Shown: positions 52,218 to 62,368 of the stretch, piece after piece
Layout of the letters: each line of letters opens with the position of its first letter
How positions within the stretch are numbered: position 1 is the stretch's first letter
Source: an uncultured Acidobacteriaceae bacterium
GTDB lineage: Bacteria > Acidobacteriota > Terriglobia > Terriglobales > Acidobacteriaceae
DNA length: 64,000 nucleotides
Assembly (NCBI GenBank): GCA_937879855.1
Contig: CALFMO010000035.1
Coordinates: 1-64,000, forward strand
Reading direction: 5' to 3'
The notes under the pieces: generated by a model
Told to the model about the DNA's origin: nothing
Database searches by the model: none
The model's input: the letters and a program-made list of their open reading frames with translations, nothing else
Program-made: the position numbers and the translations under genes

Positions 52218-53543
52218 ATGGCGCGGAAGTCCAGCGGGACCATCTTGCAGGAGGAGTTGTACCCGGCCAGCGCCGCCCCGGCGCGCGAGGAACTCGATGA
52301 CGCGCGTCTGATTGACCTGGACGTGGACGAGGAATCTCCCTTCCTGCGCGGGCAAAAGCGTGTCTCCGCCCGGCGCAGTTCAATTCCCAGAAAAACCGCG
52401 AGCCGCCTTTTGTGGGCGTTTATCGCGGCCGCACTGCTGTGTGTCGCTGCGATCGCGGCCGGCGGTTTGTACGAATATGGCGAACGCTCGTGGCGCTTTC
52501 GTGTGGAGTCGAGCGACAACATTGAAATCACGGGCATGCAGAACGTGACCAAGGCGCAAATCATGGAAGTGATGGGCGCCGACATCGGACGGAACATTTT
52601 CTTTATCCCGCTGGCGCAGCAGAAAGCGCAACTCGAACAGATTCCCTGGGTCGAGTCGGCGAGCGTGATGCGCTTCGTCCCGAACCGGATCACGGTTGAG
52701 ATCCATGAGCGCACTCCGATCGCCTTTGCCCGCGTAGGCCCTCGGATTTTTCTGATCGATGCGGGCGGAACCCTGATGGAACTGCCGCAAAAGCACAAAT
52801 ATTCCTTCCCCGTAATTCTCGGTATGAATCCGGGCGAGCCGCTTTCGACGCGGGCGCCGCGCATGAGAGCCTACAACGAGCTCGTGCAAGAACTGGATTC
52901 GGGGGGCGCTCATTACTCTCAGGACCTCAGCGAGGTCGATCTTTCCGATCTCGAGAATTTGAAGGTGCGGGTGAATGATCCGGCGGGCGACGTTTTGGTG
53001 GAACTCGGCTCGTCGGATTTTCTGAAGCGCTACAAGACCTATGTGAGCCATGTGCAGGAGTGGCGGCAGCAATTCCAGAAACTGGAGTCGGTGAACCTGC
53101 GCTACGACAACCAAGTGATCGTTAACCCGGAGATGGAAGGGAAGCCCCGACAGCCTGCGCTTTCCGTTTCCGCGGCCAGGGCAGCCGCGGCGGCGGGAGT
53201 GAAGCCGGCGGCGCTGCTCACGCGCGTGGGTCCGCATGACCGCACGCTTCCCAAGCCCGCCTTTGAATTAACGCCGAAGAAACTCGATTCAGTATCGCCG
53301 AAGCAGTCGGCCCCCAAGCCGAGGGTAAAAAGGACAAGGGCTGGCAGCGCCGGGGCTGCGAAAAAAATGGTAGCAAAAGTGCCCGCAGCGAAGCCGAAGA
53401 GAGTAGCCACAACAACAACGCACCTTGCCGCCCACAAAGCGGAAACAAAAAGGCAATCTGCTCCAACTGTGGCGGCTCATCCGGCAATTCCAAAACCGAG
53501 TGCGGCGATCGCCAAGCAGCAAGCGAATGCGGGTTCAGATTGA
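52218..53543 (+). CDS. ftsQ: Cell-division protein FtsQ
   Basis: 441 aa from ATG 52218 (a TTG just before is in frame). Cytosolic N-terminus of about 60 residues, one membrane helix (LLWAFIAAALLCVAAIAAGGLYEY), then the POTRA domain (IEITGMQNVTKAQIMEVMGADIGRNIFF, PWVESASVMRFVPNRITVEIHERTP) and the FtsQ beta domain. The last 130 residues are Ala/Pro/Lys-rich and basic, a tail not normal for FtsQ. It links the divisome to FtsB/FtsL. Confidence 0.9.
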   Translation: MARKSSGTILQEELYPASAAPAREELDDARLIDLDVDEESPFLRGQKRVSARRSSIPRKTASRLLWAFIAAALLCVAAIAAGGLYEYGERSWRFRVESSDNIEITGMQNVTKAQIMEVMGADIGRNIFFIPLAQQKAQLEQIPWVESASVMRFVPNRITVEIHERTPIAFARVGPRIFLIDAGGTLMELPQKHKYSFPVILGMNPGEPLSTRAPRMRAYNELVQELDSGGAHYSQDLSEVDLSDLENLKVRVNDPAGDVLVELGSSDFLKRYKTYVSHVQEWRQQFQKLESVNLRYDNQVIVNPEMEGKPRQPALSVSAARAAAAAGVKPAALLTRVGPHDRTLPKPAFELTPKKLDSVSPKQSAPKPRVKRTRAGSAGAAKKMVAKVPAAKPKRVATTTTHLAAHKAETKRQSAPTVAAHPAIPKPSAAIAKQQANAGSD

Positions 53544-53579
53544 TGACGACTTTATTGAGGACGAGGAATTCATAAAAGA

Positions 53580-54800
53580 ATGGGGAACCAGCAGGGAAGT
53601 TTTCTTACCGCGATTGACGTAGGTAGCGCCAAGACCTGCGCGCTGATGGCGGAGTTCACCGACAGCGGACTGCGCTATCGCGGACACGGCGTCGCCGAAT
53701 CGCGCGGCTCGCGCAAGGGCGTGATCGTGGAGCTCGACAAGGCAGTGGCGACGATTCAGAAAGCGGTGGAGGCGGCGGAAGACGTCGCCGGCGTCGCAGT
53801 CGAGCAAGCTATCGTCGGCATCGGCGGAGTCCACGTGCGCGGCATTAACAGTCACGGCGGTATAAGCCTGGGTACGCGTCCGCGAGAAATTGGCCGCGAC
53901 GAGATCAAGCAGGCAGTCGACCGGGCACGCGCCATTCCGCTGCCGAATGATCGCGAAATCCTGCACCTGCTGCCGCAGGAATTCATTCTCGACGATCAGG
54001 CAGGGGTCCACGACCCTCTGGGCATGATGGCCGCTCGTTTGGAGGTTCGCGTCCACATGGTGACGGCCGCGACCAGCGCCACGCAGAACGTGATTACCGC
54101 CGTTAATAAAGCCGGAGTCCATGTCGATGACACCGTGTTCGAGCCTCTGGCAGCCGCCGATTCAGTGCTGCGCAGCGATGAGCGGGAGATGGGCGTCTGC
54201 TTGGCCGACATTGGGGCGGGTTCTACGGAACTCATAGTTTTCCAGCAGGGCGCCGTGATTCACACCGCCGTAATTCCAGTAGGCGGAGATCATTTCACCA
54301 GCGACCTGTCGGTGGGCCTGTGCACGCCACTGGGCGAGGCGGAGAAGATCAAGAAAATTTATGGGAATGCGATTGTCACACTGATTCCCGAAGGCAATGA
54401 GGTCGAGGTTCCGTCCGTGGGCGACCGCCCGTCGCGGCTTTTGCCGCAGCGACTGGTTGCAGAAATTCTGGAACCACGGGCACGCGAAGTTTTCGAGATG
54501 ATGCGCGAAAATTTGCGCCAAAGCGGCATGTTCGATGTCTGCCTGGCCGGAATCGTGCTGAGCGGCGGCGCTTCGCGCCTGCCAGGGATTTTCGATGTGG
54601 CGGAATCGGTGTTGCGCCGCTCGGTGCGGCTGTCGTGGCCCGCCCCTATCCCCAAGATGCCGTCAACACTCTCCGAACCTGAGTTCGCCACGGTGCTGGG
54701 CATGGTCAACTATGGCCAGCGCGCCCGCATCGCTCGCGGCCTTCAGGAAGATCGCTGGGGATCGAGATTGAAAGCGCTGTTAGTGGGCAAAGGAGCGTAG
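53580..54800 (+). CDS. ftsA: Cell-division actin homologue FtsA
   Basis: 406 aa. AIDVGSAKTCAL, DIGAGSTELIVFQ, LSGGASRLPG and the SHS2-containing 1C domain (ILHLLPQEFILDDQ) fit FtsA. The C-terminal RWGSRLKALLVGKG is an amphipathic membrane-targeting helix. It anchors FtsZ to the membrane. Confidence 0.96.
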   Translation: MGNQQGSFLTAIDVGSAKTCALMAEFTDSGLRYRGHGVAESRGSRKGVIVELDKAVATIQKAVEAAEDVAGVAVEQAIVGIGGVHVRGINSHGGISLGTRPREIGRDEIKQAVDRARAIPLPNDREILHLLPQEFILDDQAGVHDPLGMMAARLEVRVHMVTAATSATQNVITAVNKAGVHVDDTVFEPLAAADSVLRSDEREMGVCLADIGAGSTELIVFQQGAVIHTAVIPVGGDHFTSDLSVGLCTPLGEAEKIKKIYGNAIVTLIPEGNEVEVPSVGDRPSRLLPQRLVAEILEPRAREVFEMMRENLRQSGMFDVCLAGIVLSGGASRLPGIFDVAESVLRRSVRLSWPAPIPKMPSTLSEPEFATVLGMVNYGQRARIARGLQEDRWGSRLKALLVGKGA

Positions 54801-54884
54801 GGCAGTGGTCAGGTGCCAGCGGCTAGTGGCCAGAAACACATTACGAGGGGACGGAGTTGTTTTTCTTCGCGTTCTCGGCGGTAT

Positions 54885-54960
54885 TTCTCAGCGAACTCTG
54901 CGGTTCATGCTTTTTGTAGTCGCAAGCTGAAAAGCTTCTAACCGCCGAGGACGCTGAGAA
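54885..54960. repeat. Palindrome 1 in the ftsA-ftsZ spacer
   Basis: TTCTCAGCGAACTCTGCGGTT (left) pairs imperfectly with AACCGCCGAGGACGCTGAGAA (right). Confidence 0.6.
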
Positions 54961-55021
54961 AGACGCAGAGATCGCAGGGCGATTACTTCAAATGAGGTCG
55001 ACGCAAAGGAGCATAGAGCAT

Positions 55022-55098
55022 GAACCACAGAGGACACGAAGGTTCACGAAGGAGATCTTCCACGATTTCCTTCGCGAACCTTCGTGCCCTTCGTGGTT
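55022..55098. repeat. Palindrome 2 in the ftsA-ftsZ spacer
   Basis: Left arm GAACCACAGAGGACACGAAGG..., right arm CCTTCGTGCCCTTCGTGGTT. Third distinct family of long palindromes in this operon. Ends 33 bases before the ftsZ ATG. Confidence 0.7.
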
Positions 55099-55131
55099 GA
55101 AAGGTTTCGCATTTCAAATCAGGGGAACACA

Positions 55132-56439
55132 ATGAAAAATGATTCCGGAATTCGCATCAGCTTTAACGAAGAGGCCCGCAACGATGCCAAGATCAAGGTC
55201 ATCGGCGTCGGGGGCGGCGGCGGCAATGCAGTGAACCGCATGATTGATGCCGGAGTAGAGGGCATCGAGTTCATTGTTGCAAACACCGACCTGCAGGCGT
55301 TGCGCCTGTCGCATGCGCCGGTCAAGTTGCAACTCGGCGTGAAGTTGACCAATGGTTTGGGTGCGGGGGCCAACCCGGAAGTCGGCCGCAAGGCCGCCCT
55401 TGAAGATTCCGACAAGATCATCGAAGCCCTCGAGGGTGCCGACATGGTCTTTGTCACGACCGGTCTCGGCGGCGGGACTGGCACCGGGGCAGCTCCCATC
55501 ATTGCGTCGTTAGCCTGCGAAATGGGCGCGCTCACCGTTGCCGTGGTCACCAAGCCTTTTTCTTTCGAAGGCAAGCGCCGCATGCAGCAGGCCGAGCGCG
55601 GCATCGCCGAACTGATGGAGTCGGTCGATACCACCATCGTCATCCCCAACGAGAAACTGCTTGCCGTCGCGGAAGACGCCGGCTTCTTCGAATCCTTCCG
55701 CATCGCCGACGACATTCTGCGCCAGGGAGTGCAGGGCATCTCCGACATCATCACCATCCCCGGCATCATCAACCGTGACTTCGCCGACGTGAAAACCATC
55801 ATGGCCCGCATGGGATATGCCGTGATGGGCACGGCCTCGGCCAGCGGCGCCAAGCGGACGATCGAAGCGGCACAAAAGGCGATTGCTTCGCCGCTGTTGG
55901 AAGCAGGTGCCATCGACGGAGCGCGCGGCATCCTCATCAACATCACCGGCTCGACATCGCTCAAACTGGCGGAAGTGCAGCAGGCGTGTTCAATCATCCA
56001 GGGCGCTGCGCACGAAGATGCCAACATCATCTTCGGCGCCGTGCTCGACGAAAAAATGAAAGATGCGGTGAAGATTACGGTCATCGCTACCGGATTTCGC
56101 GAGGCTCCTTGCTCGCGGCCGCGGCCCATGGAAGCGCGAACTTCGTTCGCCGCGGCGCATGAGGAGGCGATGGAATTTCCCGAGGAGCGAGGTTCGCAGG
56201 AAACGATGCGCGATCCCGAAGCCTTGCCCAAGCACATCATGGAGTCTCCTGTTTCCGTGCACGACATGACAGAAGATCGCGTTCATGAGGTTGTTCCACT
56301 GTCCATGGCGCAACCTTTGGATCGCGTAGCTGGCGACGTGGTTTCGCTGGACAGCATGCGGGGGGCGATCGTGACGAACTTCGAGCAGGATGATCTTGAC
56401 GTGCCGGCGTTTCTGCGCAAGCGCAACGACGTGATGTAG
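55132..56439 (+). CDS. ftsZ: Cell-division tubulin homologue FtsZ
   Basis: 435 aa from ATG 55132. KVIGVGGGGGNAVNRMI, GLGGGTGTGAAP (tubulin signature) and NEKLLAVA are diagnostic; the C-terminal peptide DDLDVPAFLRKRNDVM binds FtsA. It forms the Z-ring by GTP-dependent polymerisation. Confidence 0.97.
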   Translation: MKNDSGIRISFNEEARNDAKIKVIGVGGGGGNAVNRMIDAGVEGIEFIVANTDLQALRLSHAPVKLQLGVKLTNGLGAGANPEVGRKAALEDSDKIIEALEGADMVFVTTGLGGGTGTGAAPIIASLACEMGALTVAVVTKPFSFEGKRRMQQAERGIAELMESVDTTIVIPNEKLLAVAEDAGFFESFRIADDILRQGVQGISDIITIPGIINRDFADVKTIMARMGYAVMGTASASGAKRTIEAAQKAIASPLLEAGAIDGARGILINITGSTSLKLAEVQQACSIIQGAAHEDANIIFGAVLDEKMKDAVKITVIATGFREAPCSRPRPMEARTSFAAAHEEAMEFPEERGSQETMRDPEALPKHIMESPVSVHDMTEDRVHEVVPLSMAQPLDRVAGDVVSLDSMRGAIVTNFEQDDLDVPAFLRKRNDVM

Positions 56440-56720
56440 GGTCGAAAGTATTTTGCACATGACGGCGGATCAACTCGCCGGAATAGTGGCAGGGGACTCC
56501 CAAAATGGGAAAAGTTTTTCCATATTGGAAGTACCTTTCCAGTAACTAAGTCGTGGGTTACTAAAGGGACTGAACCGGGTCAATCGCAAGGTATCTCGTT
56601 GTTTCCATAATGGGTTAAGAAGAAAATAATGTTTCTAAAAAACTCAACTTTTTCGTTGCCAGAAGCTGCTAAGTCTCGTACTATCAGCGCAGTCGAGTGC
56701 TTGTACGGGTTACCCGCCCG
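56440..56720. other. ftsZ-PBP spacer
   Basis: About 280 bases. A short frame 56629-56775 runs in phase into the PBP gene but is interrupted by the promoter and lacks an SD. AT-rich stretch 56500-56640. No gene seen. Confidence 0.4.
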
Positions 56721-56737
56721 TTGGCAAGGTTCTTGCA
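56721..56737 (+). promoter_or_regulatory. Sigma-54 (-24/-12) promoter of the PBP gene
   Basis: TTGGCAAGGTTCTTGCA: TGGC and TTGC are separated by 7 bases, the GG and GC dinucleotides by 10, as sigma-54 requires. Expected start near 56749, 27 bases before the ATG. No activator binding site could be assigned. Confidence 0.65.
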
Positions 56738-56775
56738 TCGAAATTAGGGAAGAGTCGGGGAGCGAAGTCAACCAG

Positions 56776-58008
56776 ATGTCTACAGGGAAGAGTCTTCTTC
56801 GTCTATTCGTCGCCTTTTTTGTGTGTCTACCCCTGGCAGGAGTGAGCTGGGCGGTACACGTCAACACCAGCACGCAGCCCCAGACCAAGTCCAAAACCCA
56901 GCAGAGGAAGGTGAGTGAAAGCCAGCGTACCCGCCGGCGTATTCACCATCTGGCGCGCAGCCGCAGCGCGCATCTGACGCATGCTTCCGTGAGCACGCGC
57001 CGCCATCGATATCACGAGCGGTTCCATATGAGTTCCTTCGCTGAAGACATCGCCAATGGCGACATCACTGCAGGTGAAGATCCGGTGGTTCGCCAAGCCG
57101 CGCTTGACGCGCTGGGCAACATGAATGGCACGGTCGTCGCCATCGAACCGACCAGTGGACGCGTGCTGGCCATGGTAAATCAGAAGCTGGCTTTGTCGAG
57201 CGGCGCTCAACCCTGCTCCACCATCAAACTTTCCGTCGCGCTGGCTGCTCTGAGCGAAGGCCTGGTTTCCAAGGAAACTCAAGTTGCGCTGGGCCGCCGC
57301 AGCCGCATGAATCTGACCACCGCGATCGCCCACTCCAACAATGCTTATTTCGAAGAACTCGGGCGCAAGCTTGGTTTTGAGAAAGTTTCCTACTACGCCC
57401 ATGAATACGGCCTGGGCGAACTGGCCGGTTATGACATCCCCGGTGAGCAACTGGGCAGCTATCCCGACGAGGCGATTCCCGAAAAACTCGGCGGCGTGGG
57501 CAAAATGTGTTCTTACGGCGAAGGCGTTTCCATGACGCCCTTGCAGTTGGGCGCGATGGTTTCGGCCATTGCCAACGGCGGCACGCTCTACTATCTCCAG
57601 CATCCGACAACTCCCGAAGAAGTCGCGAGCTTTCAGCCGCGCATCAAGCGGCAACTCGACATCGCTCCGTTGATTCCTGAACTTTCTGATGGCATGGCAG
57701 GAGCAGTGCAATACGGTACGGCCCGCAGCTTGCGCCTCAATTTCAACGAGGAGGAGATTTTAGGCAAGACGGGAACTTGTTCTCACGATGGAACGCGCTT
57801 CGGCTGGTTTGCTTCATATGCCAACACCAGCGTAGGGCGAGTGGTGGTAGTCGTCTTCCTCGAAGGCGGACGTCCCACCTTCGGCCCCAAGGCGGCAGAA
57901 ATTGCCGGACGCATGTATCGCAACATGTATGACCACAATTTTTTCATTGCCACCCACGGCTTGCCATCTGACTCCGCTGCGATGAAGACGGTCAGCACAA
58001 CCCCGTAA
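56776..58008 (+). CDS. Penicillin-binding transpeptidase-domain protein
   Basis: 410 aa from ATG 56776 (MSTGKSLLRLFVAFFVCLPL, signal peptide/anchor). A basic Ser/Thr/Arg-rich linker (40-90) is followed by a transpeptidase domain with CSTIKLSV (SxxK, active-site Ser), HSNNAYF (SxN) and GKTGT (KTG). No N-terminal glycosyltransferase or PASTA domains. It is a class-B-like or D,D-transpeptidase/carboxypeptidase acting on peptidoglycan. Sigma-54 promoter upstream, terminator downstream. Confidence 0.85.
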   Translation: MSTGKSLLRLFVAFFVCLPLAGVSWAVHVNTSTQPQTKSKTQQRKVSESQRTRRRIHHLARSRSAHLTHASVSTRRHRYHERFHMSSFAEDIANGDITAGEDPVVRQAALDALGNMNGTVVAIEPTSGRVLAMVNQKLALSSGAQPCSTIKLSVALAALSEGLVSKETQVALGRRSRMNLTTAIAHSNNAYFEELGRKLGFEKVSYYAHEYGLGELAGYDIPGEQLGSYPDEAIPEKLGGVGKMCSYGEGVSMTPLQLGAMVSAIANGGTLYYLQHPTTPEEVASFQPRIKRQLDIAPLIPELSDGMAGAVQYGTARSLRLNFNEEEILGKTGTCSHDGTRFGWFASYANTSVGRVVVVVFLEGGRPTFGPKAAEIAGRMYRNMYDHNFFIATHGLPSDSAAMKTVSTTP

Positions 58009-58030
58009 GGGCGATCGCAACTATTCTCCT

Positions 58031-58065
58031 GGAGACGTAGCTTTGGCTACGTCTCCTTTTTCTTT
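58031..58065 (+). terminator. Rho-independent terminator after the PBP gene
   Basis: GGAGACGTAGC-TTTG-GCTACGTCTCC, perfect 11-base stem, followed by TTTTTCTTT. Confidence 0.9.
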
Positions 58066-58238
58066 GCAGCTTTTCGTGCGGGTACCACGAGTTCCCTTGG
58101 CTCGCCCGAAATTTCTTATTGACTTCTAATACGACAAAAACGGGCACTGCCGATATGTTCTCCAGCAGGTCTGGTGGAAGAACTCCGCCCTGATCTGCGC
58201 CTGTTTGCATTCGAGAGGGAAATACGCCAAGCTCGATT

Positions 58239-59909
58239 TTGCATCGAATCTACGAATACGGATTGATAGCGCTTTCGATCGCACTGGCGCTGTTAGGAGC
58301 GTATGCTGCGGCCGATCCAGCGACCCGTAGCAGCGTCATCCATACGCTTTCGTGGTTCCGTTTCCGGTGGCGCAGAGCACGGACAATCGAAAAGCGTGAT
58401 GAACTCTCCTTTACCGATCTGGCGAATGCAGCGCCCGCAATCCTATGGACCGCTCAGCCCGACGGTTCGGTCGATTTCATCAGCGACACGCTATATCAAT
58501 TTACTGGCATTTCGCGGGAACACGCTTTGGGCTGGGGTTGGGCCGATGCAGTCCATCCTGACGATGTAGCGGTGTGCAAGTCAAAGTGGGAACATTCCGT
58601 CCGCGTCGGAGAACCACTCGAAGTTGAATACCGGCTTCGCGGATCAGACGGAAGCAGTCGCTGGTTCCTGGTAAAAGGCAACCCGGTGCGCGATCAGCAC
58701 GGGACGATCGCTCGATGGATCGGTACCTGCCTGGACATTGAGGAACAACGGCACCACCAGCAAATCCTCGAGCAACAAATCAAGGAGCGCACCGAGGAAC
58801 TGGGAGAGGCCAACACGCGATTGCAGGAAGAAATGTGGGAAAAGGACCTGGCTCGCCGCAAGTTCGATGAGCAGAACGAGAAAATGTTGGAGGATCTGAC
58901 CGCGCGCTCTCAGCGGGCAACATTATTAGCCCAGATGGGGGAGCTCCTGCAAAGCTGCATGAGCAACGACGAGGTATTCGCCGCGGCGCTGGGCTTCGCT
59001 CCGAAGATCTTTCCCACCCGACGCGGTTTCATCGCCTTGCTCAATGCCGGGCGAGACTTGGCGGAGATCGCGGGCCAGTGGCATGACTGCGAGCCCCGCG
59101 TCGCGTTTGAGCCAAATTCCTGTTGGGCGCTGCGAACCGGGAAGCCCCACCTGGTAGTTGCCGGAGATACAACCGCGCCTTGTGCGCACGCCATTGGGGT
59201 GAAGAATACTTATCTCTGCGTTCCGATCCTTGCGCAAGGCGAGGCGCTGGGCATCCTGCACTTTCAGGCCACCGAAGAAAATCCTACCCTGGTTGACTCG
59301 GAATTGTCGCTCAAGACAACCTTTGCCGGGCAGGTGGGATTGTCGGTAGCCAATATCAGGCTGCGGGAAGCGTTGCGCACGCAATCCATCAAGGATCCGT
59401 TAACCGGCCTCTACAACCGCCGCTATCTGGAGGAAACGATGGAGAGAGAAACCCGGCGAGCGGTGCGGGCCGAGCAGGGCCTGGGGGTGCTGATGCTGGA
59501 CCTGGATCATTTCAAAAAGTTTAACGATACGCACGGGCACGACGCTGGAGATACCGTGCTGCGCGAGACTGCGTCTTTCCTGTTGAAAAGCGTTCGCGCC
59601 GAGGACATTGTCTGCCGCTTCGGCGGGGAGGAGTTCGTTGTCATTCTGCCAGTGGCGGACTTGAAAGTTACGCAGGCGCGCGCCGAACGCATTCGCACTA
59701 GACTACGTGAGTTGACCGTGATGCATCAGGGACAGTCACTCGGAATGGTCACTGTGTCAGTCGGTGTGGCAGAACTTCCGCAACACGGAGCCTCCGCCAA
59801 AGAACTGCTGGAAGCCGCCGATGCGGCGCTTTACCAGGCGAAAAGGGAAGGCAGAGACCGGGTAGCAGTAGCGGAGGCGCCGGTGGAAGTAGAAGCGAAA
59901 CTCACCTAG
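58239..59909 (+). CDS. PAS-GAF-GGDEF diguanylate cyclase
   Basis: 556 aa, TTG start at 58239 (SD GAGAGGGAA is 17 bases away, so the start is uncertain). One N-terminal helix (LIALSIALALLGAYAA), a PAS domain (about 55-165), a coiled coil (170-225), a GAF domain (230-375) and GGDEF (380-545). The active site is FGGEEF, with RAED five residues upstream, the product-inhibition I-site. It makes c-di-GMP from two GTP. Confidence 0.9.
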   Translation: MHRIYEYGLIALSIALALLGAYAAADPATRSSVIHTLSWFRFRWRRARTIEKRDELSFTDLANAAPAILWTAQPDGSVDFISDTLYQFTGISREHALGWGWADAVHPDDVAVCKSKWEHSVRVGEPLEVEYRLRGSDGSSRWFLVKGNPVRDQHGTIARWIGTCLDIEEQRHHQQILEQQIKERTEELGEANTRLQEEMWEKDLARRKFDEQNEKMLEDLTARSQRATLLAQMGELLQSCMSNDEVFAAALGFAPKIFPTRRGFIALLNAGRDLAEIAGQWHDCEPRVAFEPNSCWALRTGKPHLVVAGDTTAPCAHAIGVKNTYLCVPILAQGEALGILHFQATEENPTLVDSELSLKTTFAGQVGLSVANIRLREALRTQSIKDPLTGLYNRRYLEETMERETRRAVRAEQGLGVLMLDLDHFKKFNDTHGHDAGDTVLRETASFLLKSVRAEDIVCRFGGEEFVVILPVADLKVTQARAERIRTRLRELTVMHQGQSLGMVTVSVGVAELPQHGASAKELLEAADAALYQAKREGRDRVAVAEAPVEVEAKLT

Positions 59910-59924
59910 CGCATTCTGTAGCGC

Positions 59925-60023
59925 TGGCATCCTGCCGGCTGCCGCGAGGGCATCTTGCCCTCTCAGCGTGGGAGCGAGACCCTCCCGCGACAGCCGCCGA
60001 GACGGCGGCGCTACAACAACAAA
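59925..60023. repeat. Intergenic repeat block
   Basis: TAGCGCTGGCATCCTGCCGGC then CGACAGCCGCCGAGACGGCGGCG, GC-rich imperfect palindromes of the kind seen elsewhere in this window. Confidence 0.5.
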
Positions 60024-60047
60024 ACGCCCAGCCGTCAGGCTGGGCGT
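60024..60047 (-). terminator. Bidirectional terminator between GGDEF and ABC genes
   Basis: ACGCCCAGCC-GTCA-GGCTGGGCGT, 10-base stem; on the minus strand it is followed by TTTGTTGTTG, on the plus strand by a weaker TGATCGTTT. Confidence 0.75.
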
Positions 60048-60076
60048 GATCGTTTAAAATTTGTAAACGCGGGTGC

Positions 60077-60835
<759 letters not shown>

Positions 60836-60973
60836 GTTTTTCTCCTGGTCCGGTGCCACTGACCTCTCCCGATCTTTGGATTCGGTACTTTCTTGTATCA
60901 GGCTCCGTTTTCTAAACCCCTGGATTCGAGACCTCTTCCGGCTTTCCCTTTGGACGTTTCAAGCCTGTTAAGG

Positions 60974-62368
60974 TTATGACCCTTCATCCTCTTTCTTGGG
61001 GACGCTGTTGTCGATCTTGACGCTGCTTCCGGGTCGCAACGTCCGCAAGACCTTATAACTCCCGGTAATCACTTCGTCCCCTTCTTTCAACCCGTCGAGC
61101 ACCTCAATATCGGTTGTGCCGGTAATTCCCGTTGTCACTGGAACGAATAGAGCTTTCTTGTTGCGGATGACGAAAACTCCCTGCATGTCATCCTCTTTCT
61201 TTCCCTTGGATGCGGCTTCTTTGGGTACAGGCGCCGCGGCATGCACCGAGCCGGGCGCATTATTCTGCTGATCGATCTGTGCTTTCATGCGCAAAGTCAA
61301 CGCCTGAATTGGCACAGCCAACGCACTGTTCCGAGTTGCGGTGGTAATTTTCGCAGTCGTGGAAAGTCCTGGACGCAAGTCGAGCGGTGCGTCCTGCACG
61401 TTCACGACAACCTTGAAATCTTTTGCCTCTTCGCTGGCGGTCGCCTGCTGCGAGGTGGAAACTCCGCTGGAGCGAACAATTGCGTTATCGCCAATCTCAG
61501 AAACTGTCCCGTGAAAAATTTTTCTGGGAATCGCGTCGATAGTTACCTCGGCAGGCTGCCCCAGGTGCACATTCACGATGTCGGTTTCATCCACCATAAC
61601 TTCGGCGGTGATAATCGACATGTCGGCAATCGTCATCAACGTGCTGCCCGGCGCGTTCTGAATGCCCATCACCACGGTCTCGCCCTCGCGCACGGGCAAG
61701 TTCGTGACTACCCCGTCGTAAGGTGCAATGTAGCTGGTCTTCTGCAACACATCAGTCACGCGCGTCAAATTGGCGCGGCCTTGAGTGATGTGTTTGTCCG
61801 CAGAATCCTTTTGTGCCTTGGCCTGCGCGACTCGAGCCTGTGCTTGAACTAAGCCTGCATCGGCCGTAGCCCAGGCATTCTTGCGGCTGTCGAAATCAGA
61901 TCTGGAAATCAGGCCATCTTTGAAGAGGCTTTGCGCGCGATCCCAATCCAGCTTATTGCGGTCATAGTCTGCCTGGGCGCGCAGCATGTCGGCCTGAGAT
62001 GTCTTCAGCGCGGCGTCGGCCGCGAGAGCGTCGGTCTCTGCCGCCTGCAACGAGGCCTCATTGGCATTCACGTCTGCAGAGGACTGAACGTTTTCCAGTT
62101 GTGCCAGCAATTGACCCTTCTTTACACGATCGCCCTCTTTGACATACAGGTGGGTGATCTTGCCGAAAGCGTTAGCGCCTACGTTGACGTAGGTCTTCGG
62201 TTTAATCTCACCGGAGGCGCTCACGACCGTTGCGAGATCCTGCCGTTGCACCTTCCCGGTCTGCACGGTCGCTACATTTTTACTGCTCCGATAAACGGTA
62301 AACCCGACAATGATTGCGAGCAGAATTGCAACGCCCGCGCCAATTGCAATTTTTTTCCAAGTCTTCAT
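60974..62368 (-). CDS. Membrane-fusion (HlyD/MacA-like) protein
   Basis: 464 aa from ATG 62368 (MKTWKKIAIGAGVAILLAII); longer in-frame starts are unlikely. One membrane helix, a lipoyl/barrel-sandwich (GKITHLYVKEGDRVKKGQLLAQLE ... YIAPYDGVVTNLPVREGE), a long coiled-coil hairpin (about 90-200) and beta-barrel/MP domains. It bridges an inner-membrane ABC transporter and an outer-membrane channel. Confidence 0.9.
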   Translation of the reverse strand: MKTWKKIAIGAGVAILLAIIVGFTVYRSSKNVATVQTGKVQRQDLATVVSASGEIKPKTYVNVGANAFGKITHLYVKEGDRVKKGQLLAQLENVQSSADVNANEASLQAAETDALAADAALKTSQADMLRAQADYDRNKLDWDRAQSLFKDGLISRSDFDSRKNAWATADAGLVQAQARVAQAKAQKDSADKHITQGRANLTRVTDVLQKTSYIAPYDGVVTNLPVREGETVVMGIQNAPGSTLMTIADMSIITAEVMVDETDIVNVHLGQPAEVTIDAIPRKIFHGTVSEIGDNAIVRSSGVSTSQQATASEEAKDFKVVVNVQDAPLDLRPGLSTTAKITTATRNSALAVPIQALTLRMKAQIDQQNNAPGSVHAAAPVPKEAASKGKKEDDMQGVFVIRNKKALFVPVTTGITGTTDIEVLDGLKEGDEVITGSYKVLRTLRPGSSVKIDNSVPKKEDEGS

